DNA of 64,000 nucleotides from Cordilura impudica. Lineage: Eukaryota; Arthropoda; Insecta; Diptera; Scathophagidae. The notes under the pieces are model-generated. The model searched no databases and was not told the origin of the DNA. It worked only from the letters and a program-made list of their open reading frames with translations. The position numbers were made by a program, and so were the translations under genes. Within the stretch, counting starts at the first letter, position 1. The number at the start of each line of letters is the position of its first letter. The stretch covers positions 111,713,764-111,777,763 of the forward strand of contig OY821519.1 in NCBI GenBank assembly GCA_963682025.1, written 5' to 3'. Below are positions 55,382-64,000 of this stretch, piece after piece.

Positions 55382-56245
55382 AATAAACTAAGCAAGAAAG
55401 TTATGGTCGGCCTAGACCGTGCATATGAATTCGTGGAAAGTATAAATAAAAAAATTAATATTAAATTCTATTTTTATCGCTCCATTTTTATTGAAAAATT
55501 GACCGATGTTGTTTATTATTCAATATCATATTACTAGAGCACTGTGACAGCAACAGCTTTGCAAATTTGTCTGAGATCTTGTATTATTAATGTGAGTAGT
55601 CGGACAAGAAATGGGAGGGATAGTACGAATGGGTATGGCACCCCCCCTGCAAAGTAAATTTTAAATGTCATACATTTGGAGTGGGATTTTGCGTGAGGCA
55701 ATACGTTATTCAAGTGATTAGCCAAACAAAAAATGAGTGGTGGGCGTGGCACCGTCATCCAAAGTAATTATATAATATCTTATAACTGGAGTACTATAAA
55801 AGGGAAAACCTTGAATTTTTGTATGAGTACATCAGATTTTAATGTGAGTAGTCAGATAAATGTGTGCGGTCGGATTAGTGGAAAGCGACAGTCTTGAAAT
55901 TTTTGCCATGTACATTAATTAGCAATGTGATTAGTCGTGGAAAATATCGCCAAATTTAAAAATCGCCAAAACCGAAAATCGCGAAAAAAAAAAAAAAAAA
56001 TTCGTAAGAAAAATTGATAATGAATAAGTCGTAGCGAAGCATGACCGGACATGCCAGTATATTTATATTTGCGACTTGTAGTTTGATTACAAGGTTTATA
56101 TAACCATGCAAACAGACACACAGATGGACGAACATCATTAAATGGACTCAGAATGTGATTTCAGTCGATCGGTATAATTCAAGGTAGGCCTAGATCAGAC
56201 ATCAACCCAAACTCATTATACACTGACCACAATACTTCATACTCT
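55382..56245 (-). mobile_element. HINE family 2 copy interrupted by the 140-bp repeat element
   Basis: Left end aagcaagaaagttatggtcg with gcctagaccg; right part from about 56040 with tgcgacttgtagtttgatta, cacacagatggacgaacatc and gatcggtataattcaaggta. Between them, 55540-56005 is the gggcgtggc repeat and its cgc minisatellite stub. Both halves are decayed. Confidence 0.5.
55540..56005. repeat. gggcgtggc repeat, three units plus minisatellite stub
   Basis: Units near 55545, 55640 and 55740 share gagcactgtgacag / ggagtactataaaagggaaa, gggcgtggcaccgtc and gcaaagtaa blocks with 48480-49080. It ends in aaaatcgccaaaaccgaaaa and a poly-A run. Confidence 0.65.
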
Positions 56246-58490
56246 TATACAAAAAACAACAATAAGTTTTAATTAACTTGAATAATTGTTAAACATTAAA
56301 CACTACAAGTCTTATACAAATTGACACTTTATGTTTTGATGGCCAATTTCCTTTTTCATCCCCTATCTTAAATTAAGACGGCAAGAAATTTTGATATTTG
56401 TAAGATTTAAAATTCATCGCAACCAGCATATTGTGGACATTGTTTTAATACACATCTTTATTTAATTATTCAAAAACAAGCAATTCAATGTTAATAAGTT
56501 CTACCTCTTAATGTTTTTGTGTTTAGTTTAGTCTTGAAGGACAAGGCACATTGATAATCTAAGTCTTTGATTTATAAGCCATTATTATAGCCTTTATAAT
56601 GAATTAGTGGTAATTTTAGTGATAAATAATTATTATGTGATATATAACTACACAGAGAAAAAATATTGGTTAAAAATCTGTTACCACAAATAAAAATTTA
56701 ATCAGCTGGGTAGCTTTGAACGAAAGGAAATTACATGAATGAAATTCGGTAGTAAGTAGCAAAACATAGAATAAGCCCAACCGAATATTCAAATTTATTT
56801 ATCATTTTTGGAAAACTGAATATATATATAAAAAAGAATAATTAATTAAAATTTTTAAATTTTTAAGTTTTAAATAAAGAAAACAAGAAATTATAAGTCC
56901 AAAACGAAAATAAAAATTATAAAATCCATTAGGATGCCACCTATACAAAAACGGCGATAATAAATTCTTAATTTCCATTTCGTTTATTGCCGAGTCAGGA
57001 ATTACGCACAGAAAAAAGATTGGTTGGAATTCGGTTACAAACACAAAAATTTGTCAGAGTAATAAGAATTTTTATTTTTATTCTTTAACATTTAAAAATA
57101 CAATAGATTTGCTGTATAAACATAACTCACATCAAATTAAGGTATCTAGAATAATAAAATAAGTTCCATTTACCAATAAAAATTTAAATTTAATTAAGGC
57201 AATATAACCAAATATAATATGCTTCAATCCTTAAAATTGGCTAATGCAACTACTAATTCTATTAAGTTCTATTAAAGGGATATTTAACAAATAATTGGTT
57301 AGAATTCCTTTTCGGTTATAAAAAAATAAACCCGAACTTTTTACATCTTTTGGTATTTCTAACCGTAAGAAAATTGTAAGAATCAATTTGTGTTTGAAAT
57401 ACCAAAAAATTTGTCATTTGTAAAAGAACCAAATAATAATAAAAAAAATTTTGAATATAATGTGATTATTTAATTTTATAAATCAAAATCATAACGTGTA
57501 GTATCAAATTATTTAAAAAAAAATTATGCTCGAAGGATCTACAAGAAATACACGACATTATGGAACCTGAAGATGTCATTCAGTCTACTTGGCATGAGTT
57601 TTTTCTTGGTATTCCTGGTTATAGTTAAGAAAACCAATCTGCGACAAAGCTAGAGATGTAGATATATTCAAAACATATTCGAATAAATGCAAAAGTAAAT
57701 AGTTTTCAATTACCATATAGCAACTAATCAATATTTCCACTAGTGATTATCAGGCTGCTTGTGATTTAGCAACACAAATTCACAAATGTTTGTGAGGACG
57801 TACATAACCTGGAACATAGTTATCACGTTGTGTTCAGCACACCCACCTGTGAGCAGGCATGACTAACCGCAACGTTCTAAGCACGAATATTCAAGCACCT
57901 GACCAAATGCTCTGCTCGTTTTTCTGGTTAGAATATCGCAAAGGAAGTCTTTGTTGCAAAAGCAATCAATTAACCGATGAAATTATTATACGACTGGTTA
58001 AGTAATGAGTTTATGTTGATATTTGTACTACGAAATATATTTGACATGGAAACACATTTTTTAATGCCGACCGGCAAAACAGAATCACTTTCCATCACTT
58101 TTATTCAACTACAGTTCCCAAAAATAAATTTTTTAATTACATTACAAAGATAGTATATTATATGTGACCTCCGAGAAAAGGGACCTAGTGTTACCCGGCT
58201 TATCCCTGGACCTAAATTAGAATACAAATTTACTTTGTATTGTAATTAATATAAATAAATAAATATAATATTGTATATAATTCAGTAAATGTCAATCGAA
58301 TATATATATAATGTTATTTAACCAATTTACATTACATCCAAATTGAATCTAGATACCTTTTCAATGAACAATGTCCATTAATATACTCCCCTTATGATCT
58401 AAGCATTTTTGTACCTATAATCGAATTATAAATGAACTGAGCTTTAGTTGTGTTATTAAATAATTGTTGTTAATTTTTAATAATAATTAA
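56246..58490. other. AT-rich stretch with one short unexplained open frame
   Basis: No mobile element recognised. At 57521-57628 (plus) a frame reads CSKDLQEIHDIMEPEDVIQS, TWHEFFLGIPGYS and stops; it looks coding but is short, and I see no second exon. A minus-strand frame near 57960-57850 (FCNKDFLCDILTRKTSRAFG) is similar in quality. Both may be chance. Confidence 0.3.
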
Positions 58491-58496
58491 TAAATA

Positions 58497-58849
58497 CAAG
58501 CAGATTCCAGCCCTCGAAACTCGAGTGCCCATTCTAGGAATTTTATTTTTTCATTAAATAAAGACCCTAAAATTATGCTAATCAATTATAGCCAATTCAC
58601 AAATCAACACAAAAAACAAACACATTAACAAATTTAATAAACACACACATAGCATTGTATAATTTTATGTATGTGTTAGTAGCAACGTTAATTTAGTCCA
58701 AATAAAGAAAAAAATTTAAAAATCTGTAAATCTGCAAAACTGCTAAAAAGAAATACCTTTCAAATAGTATACGTTTGGTCAAAATCGGGATAAAACGGTA
58801 GAACAAAACATCGATCACAAGAAATCGCCTAGCCTATTAATATTATAGA
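58497..58849 (-). mobile_element. Non-autonomous Helitron (family Z)
   Basis: Reversed, it starts TCTATAATATTAATAGGCTA after A, has the ctcgagtttcgag stem and ends ...ggctggaatctgCTTG before T. The last CTRR carries one change. 353 bp. Confidence 0.78.
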
Positions 58850-58992
58850 TTACTACTTAATATTATTATTATAACTATAATAATAACAAAAATAATTTTA
58901 TTTTGATAAAAGGACAACATATTTGTATCCAATGTTTTTTTTCGTAAAATGTATAAATTATTAAGAAGTAAATTCTCAAATAATAATAATAA

Positions 58993-59356
58993 CTAGTATA
59001 GCCCAGCACTCGAAATTCGAGTGCAAATTCTAGGAAATATTATTTTTTCATTCAATTTTATTTAAAATTTATGAATATTTAAATGAGCCTAAATGAATGC
59101 TAAACAATTTTAGCAATTCACAATTCAACACAAGGCGTGTGATATAAAGTTTAAATCATTCTCATTAACAGGTTACACCCTGTTAATTATTATAAATATT
59201 TTTTTTAAATTTAATATAATTTTAAGACAGAGTAAACATAAATTTTATCATTCTCAGCTTCTCCTCCATATGAACTATAGCTATGCCAATTTTCACACTC
59301 CTCCGTGCCCGCATATTGCTTAAAAAGGGAACTAAAAATTTACCTTAATATATAGA
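58993..59356 (-). mobile_element. Helitron sharing family Z ends, different interior
   Basis: Reversed, it starts TCTATATATTAAGGTAAATT after A and ends with ctcgaatttcgagtgctggg and CTAG before T. The interior (cgggcacggaggagtgtgaa and on) differs from the other family Z copies and matches 3600-3910. 364 bp. Confidence 0.75.
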
Positions 59357-59649
59357 TTTTTGATATTTTATATGTAATGGTTCTAACAATCAATTTTTAA
59401 AATTAATAATTTCACTGCATCAACTAAATATCACAATTAATACAATCAGATTTATGAATTATATCAATTGCCTCTACCATTATGGGGTAATATGTATTAT
59501 ATAACTCAGTAATCACAACAGTATAATGTGATTTTAATAATTTCGGTTCTCAGCAAATTCAGTTGCCACAACGAATACGTCTTCCTCGCTTTCTGTTTTA
59601 AAGGTTTTCGAAGAAAGAAGAATGGATTTTCCTATACACATACAATTTG

Positions 59650-61284
59650 ACCTACGAAAAAAACACGACAAATTTGGGAAAAATGTTCTTTATTCCTAAA
59701 AATAATCTCCTTTTCACTCGATATACTTTTCCCAGTGATATTCAATAAATTCGATTCCCTGTTTATAGTAAGAAATATCTAGCTCCTTAAAGCATCAACC
59801 GCTAACTCGATCTCCTCATTGTTGGTAAATCTTTTATTACCGAGCCATTTTTTTCAAGTCTAGAGAATAAGGGGAATAAGGTGCGTGATGAAGCACTTCG
59901 AACTTTAATTTGTGGATTTTGGCAATCGCAATAGTGGTGAAACAACAATTTCTTTTTGGCCTCGCCGATTATCGTTTTTATACCCTATACTACTATGTGG
60001 TTTGGGTATAATGACTTTGTGCTGCTGTTTGTAACTACCAAAAATATTTGACCTAGACCCATCTTTAATTATACCGATCGAATCAAAATCACTATCTGAT
60101 TCGATTTAACGATGTCCGTCCTTCCGTCTGTTCGTCCGTCCGTCCGTCTGTGTGTCCATGTAAAGCTTGTAATCAAACTGCAGGTCGCAAATATGAATAT
60201 ATTTTGATGAAATTTGGTATATAAGCTTTTATCGGCCATGGGATGAACGCTATTGAAATTGGTGAGAATCGGTCCATGTTCAGACCTAGCCCCCATACAA
60301 ATGACCCCTATGAAATCGACTTAAATTCCCATAAGATCCAAATTATCATATAAATCTTAGTCAAATTGGGTTTGTATGTGTTTATTACATCCATTAATCA
60401 GTAGTCCAAAAATGATCCCTATGGGACAACTCTTAGTCATAGGCCCCATATAGAGCTGCTTCCCGATCTTCACTTAAATCTATCAAAAAACAAAAATATT
60501 GCAGTGATTCTTCTAAAATTTTGTTTGTATATATTTTTGCAAAATACAAGAGACCTTACCAAACATGGTCAGGATCGGTCCATTTTTGGGGTCCCCATAT
60601 AGATATAGCATCCGATATGAACTTTTTCATATCTGCAGACAAAAAAATTTATAAAAATCCCACTCAAATTTGGTTTAGCTTATTGTCTATGTCCAGTTAG
60701 TTGGGCCTATGGGGTAGGGTCTCAAACGCATGGTATATGGTATCCTATAGTCGGTCTAGACCGACTATAATTTTCTTACTTGTTCTTTTTGAAGATAATC
60801 AATAAATATTATCCCACGCGCATCACAAAAAATAGACGCCATAACCTTGCCTGCAGCTGTAATTGTCTTCGCCTTCTTTGCCACGATTATCCCATTTCAT
60901 TCCATTGTATTTACTGTTCCTATGTCTCAGATGTGAAGTGGTGGACCCATATCTAATCCACGGTTGCGAATCGACGCAAAAACATAGCTTTATTGTGGTG
61001 AAACATAGGCAAACACTCTCTTGAAACATCTTCATGACGCAGTATTGTTCTATTTTGAGCGAACGCGGCACCCACATCTTGCGGACAGCTTCTTCATCCC
61101 CAAACTTTCGGTCAATATGCGATGTATAGCACTTTTTGAAATGCCTATCATTTCAGCTATCTTAAACACCTTCAGCTGATGATCATTTGTGGATTTTGTT
61201 AACCGTTTCTGGCATGAAATTTTTATCAAACTACAGCCGCCAGCTATACGTCAGGTCGGGTTGTTCTGGGGCCTCCCTCGTACA
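59650..61284 (-). mobile_element. mariner element split by a HINE
   Basis: Right end reversed: TACGAGGGAGGCCCCAGAAC then aacccgacc. Minus-strand coding pieces: AVRKMWVPRSLKIEQ, the degraded first-Asp region FCVDSQPWIRYGS, and GEDNYSCRQGYGVYFL; after the HINE, the C-terminal side (left) shows KKNGSVIKDLPTMRRS-like sequence in shifted frames. Removing 59977-60784 joins gataatcttc to acgataatcgg in frame with the FIDYL block. Inactive. Confidence 0.75.
59977..60784 (+). mobile_element. HINE family 2, complete copy inside a mariner
   Basis: Starts ttataccctatactactatg; gtccgtccgtccgtctgtgt core near 60133-60153; perfect 24-bp palindrome at 60746-60769; ends ttttcttacttgttc. Very similar to 32652-33447 along its whole length, so this family was active relatively recently. 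Confidence 0.85.
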
Positions 61285-61308
61285 CACACATACACCAAAT
61301 TTTATCGG

Positions 61309-61310
<2 letters not shown>

Positions 61311-61355
<45 letters not shown>

Positions 61356-61356
61356 G

Positions 61357-61387
<31 letters not shown>

Positions 61388-61390
61388 GTG
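61311..61390. repeat. (TA)n/(TG) microsatellite
   Basis: Alternating tatatatatatatg units about 14 bases long, five times. The Tyr-Ile frames on both strands come from it. The region 61391-62600 after it is AT-rich DNA with no feature I can support. Confidence 0.9.
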
Positions 61391-62990
61391 ATAATCTGGA
61401 TATTTCGACAATTTTCGTCGATCTGAAAGGTATTATTTTTCGTATTGTTGGCTAGGTCTGATAATGCACCGAATTTCATCAATTTCAATAGCGTCCTATG
61501 GTATAGGTTATACAAATATAAAGCAGATAAATTTAAATTTAATGAACTTAACTTTATGTATTTTATTACGTAGTTAATATTAAGATATTTTAAATATTTA
61601 TGTTAATAAGTTGTATTTATTAGAGAACACACACACAAACAAAAGCCCCAAAATAAGATAGATAACGTCTTCTGGTATTTCTTGTTAAATTCGCGTTTTT
61701 TTTTTTTTATTATTATAAATATGTACTCTTCATATTCCGTATGTCGCAAGATGTCTGCGAATGTGCCTCTTCAACATTTTTCTAAATTGGGAATCGATCT
61801 AGAATGTTTGTAATTTTTTTATAAAATACTAAAAATTATTTAAATTCGGCTAAATATAATTTCAGAGCTATTATTAATAAATTTTTTCATTGTTGACTTT
61901 TATTTAATGAATTATACAATTTCGTTCGATATGGCTGTGCCACGCGCCATTTATTAATTTTATTGGGAAAAAGGAAAAAAATTTTGATCAAATATTTAAT
62001 TTTATGCAAATAAAACGGAACTTTTTTCTGAGTCCGTTAACGGGAGTGTTGGATTGAGATACTAATCCACATTGAACATTATTGTATTTATTTAACAGTT
62101 TTTACAATAAGGGCTATCTGCTGCTTTTGCGAAAATTAGTTTTTGTTTGTAAACTCTACAGTATTATATCAGTATTGGTTTTGAAAGAAAACACAACCCT
62201 AATCATTTTAATTTAGCTGTCTACATAATTTTTCTTAAATTTTTTAAACGATTTTTTCAATAAAAAAAATGAATAATTTAGGTTTTAGACATGGTTTGGT
62301 CTCCCTATAACCTTTTCTTTTTGTTTGTTTGTATGTTTGTTGTGGTTGATTTTTTTTAGTTGTATTCCATCACCTTCCCGACTAGCTAAAGCACTAACGT
62401 AAAGTAGATGATCACAGATTACCTGTTAAAACATTTGACCACTATTTTTCGCGGTTATTTCGAAAGCGTATAAAACCATATGTTTTTTTTTGTTTTTTAT
62501 TTTTTTGTTTTATTTCTAAAGACAAATAAAGATATAAATATTTTGTAATTATTCTACCAGTATATGTACAGATTATATTTTAATTATGTATATTGTAAAC
62601 CAGCCATGCACAACCCGCGGCCCGCGGTCCGCATGCGGCCCGATTTAACATTCCCTGCGGCCCGATTTTCCATAATGTTTTTTTTATACATATATTTTTT
62701 ATAATAAATTATTTACTATACTAAGAAAAAAAAATATGTATTTCAAATAACATAAAAGAATAAGTATAAATATAATTAATTATGAAATTATGCAAATACA
62801 ATCCTTTCATTCTCATATTCGCAGCTATTTTTGAATTCATTGTGAATGAAATACAAAAGAAAATAATCTAATAGAAAATGAAACGATACTAAAAAAAAAT
62901 AATTCCATTATTTGTTGAGCATGAGAATATATATTTACGAATGAATGTCAATTATTCGTACAGTACATTAATTTATTATGTCCCATATAG

Positions 62991-63168
62991 TGATTTTTAT
63001 TTACTTCCACATATATTAAAAATGAATCTAAATTAATTTTATATTATTTACTTGTTTAAATTTGAATCTCAGTGTGCCATGATTTTTATTTACTTCCACA
63101 TATATTAAAAATTAATCTAAATTAATTTTATATTATTGACTTGTTTAAATTTGAATCTCAGTGTGCCA
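62991..63168. repeat. Direct tandem duplication, 2 x 89 bp
   Basis: tgatttttatttacttccac through gaatctcagtgtgcca at 62991-63079 is repeated at 63080-63168 with two substitutions. It lies in the untranslated leader of the hAT element. Confidence 0.95.
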
Positions 63169-63299
63169 TGAACCCACAACATTTTTTACATGAACGATAG
63201 AGATTTGAAATTTACAGTAGGAGTTATTTTTACTTTTCAGTTTGAGTTTGTACTTTGAAGTTTGTAGTTTGTATAATTATACTCAGATTTTTTTAATTT

Positions 63300-64000
63300 G
63301 TGTGCTTAAAAAATAATATGTTGGTATCAAAACAACTTAAGAAACGGAAATTAGAGGATGAAAAACGAGGCTTCCAAGAGCAATGGACTGAAAAGTTTTG
63401 TTTCATCGAACATAAAGGTAGCATTATATGTTTAATTTGTAAAGCAACAATTGCTGTGCCGAAAGATTACAACCTAAAAAGACATTTTCAAAGTAAGCAT
63501 TCTGATTTTAATGAAAAGTATTCTGGTGCTTTAAGAACACAACAAATTAGTTCAATGGTCAAATTATTACAAGCACAACAAGATATATTTAAAAAGTGCA
63601 ATGAATTGCAGAGCAAGTACTTGAAATAAGTTTGATATTGCCAATTTAATAGCAAAATCGTCTCGACCGTATACCGATGGTGATTTTGTGAAAAAGTACT
63701 TAATCGTAGCATCAAAAAAATTATGTTGTACAAAATGCAACTCGAAATTTGAAGCACTAAGTTTAAACCGAATGACAATACAACGACGTATCACCGATAT
63801 TTCTGCTGATATCGTGACTAAATTTTCAAGAATATTCAGAAATTGTATCAATTTTTCGTTAGCTGTTGATGAATCTACCTATGTAACTTGCATTGCTCAA
63901 TTGTGTATATATGCCCGTTGTATAACATCAGATTATGAGATTTTTGAAGAACTTGTCGAACTCTATCCAATGACAGACCAAACAAGAGGATCGGATTTAT
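63300..64000 (+). pseudogene. hAT transposase (GTF2IRD2-like), frameshifted, partial
   Basis: The frame from 63300 has a BED-like zinc-binding start: WTEKFCFIEHKGSIICLICK, then NLKRHFQSKHSDFNEKYSG, giving C-x2-C...H-x4-H. It stops at 63627. In the next frame from about 63638 the protein continues DIANLIAKSSRPYTDGDFVK, LSLNRMTIQRRITDISADIV, NFSLAVDESTYVTCIAQLC, FEELVELYPMTDQTRGSDL, to the window edge. AVDESTD-like and L-P(M)-D-TRG blocks match the hAT transposases related to vertebrate GTF2IRD2. The frame change near 63630 indicates small deletions. The rest is out of view. Confidence 0.78.

Larger units (their letters stand above)
62601..64000 (+). mobile_element. hAT transposon, 5' part, continuing past the window
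   Basis: Starts cagccatgcacaacccgcgg, followed by a strikingly GC-rich end (cggcccgcggtccgcatgcg, cctgcggcccg) typical of hAT ends in this group. The leader contains a direct 89-bp duplication. The transposase gene begins at 63300. The 3' end is outside the window. Confidence 0.75.

Noticed and set aside
60069..60296. Open frame reading GARSEHGPILTNF...TDGRTD, repeated at 32768
   Set aside because: This is the conserved core of the HINE repeat read in one frame; it recurs with stops in other copies and is not a protein family.
61187..61515. Tyr/Ile-repeat open frames on both strands
   Set aside because: They come from the TA/TG microsatellite.

Overview
This is nuclear DNA from an insect, most likely a higher (schizophoran) fly. 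It is strongly A+T-rich. Its genes have short GT-AG introns of 60-100 nt. It is full of DINE-1/HINE-type Helitron relatives carrying the familiar (GTCC)n-like core and the terminal CTTACTTGTT, and it also holds many mariner, hAT and Helitron pieces. I see no rRNA, tRNA, CRISPR or prokaryotic features.

The host genes I can support are three M14 zinc carboxypeptidases, all on the minus strand: A (4480-5921, complete, 434 aa), B (11585-23585, 457 aa, with its last exon about 10.6 kb from exon 2) and C (28750-34539, five exons, signal-peptide exon not found). All three share a phase-2 intron just after the active-site His196 block, which marks them as a tandem family. They are presumably secreted digestive or processing peptidases of carboxypeptidase-A type. 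Gene B is unusual in ending with a hydrophobic tail. On the plus strand, three exons of a spatzle-family cystine-knot ligand lie at 7663-9598. The next candidate exon ends in an early stop, so this copy may be broken. Smaller unrecognised coding pieces include a two-exon gene nested antisense in the long intron of B (13573-13985) and an orphan first exon at 38562-38653.

Most of the rest is layered mobile DNA. The long intron of B holds a HINE, a tandem-repeat element, a non-LTR retrotransposon with RNase H (16440-19107) inside a Tc1-like remnant, a 1.9-kb Transib-like transposon whose ends look like RAG recombination signals (19656-21532), and a Helitron. The 4.3-kb intron of C holds HINEs and three mariner pieces. 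From 36.9 kb to the end I see no complete host gene. That part contains a non-LTR 3' end, HINEs, a mariner derivative inside a HINE, a hAT inside a HINE (45004-47599, 8-bp target duplication), repeat arrays, a damaged DD41D transposase ORF (51658-52440), an 18-bp satellite, three non-autonomous Helitrons, a mariner split by a HINE (59650-61284), and a second hAT running off the right edge.

The nesting gives relative ages: mariner before HINE at 60 kb, HINE before mariner at 41 kb, HINE before hAT at 45 kb, and HINE before a PIF/Harbinger-like MITE at 11.1 kb. Exon models rest on conserved protein motifs plus reading-phase agreement, not on transcript data.
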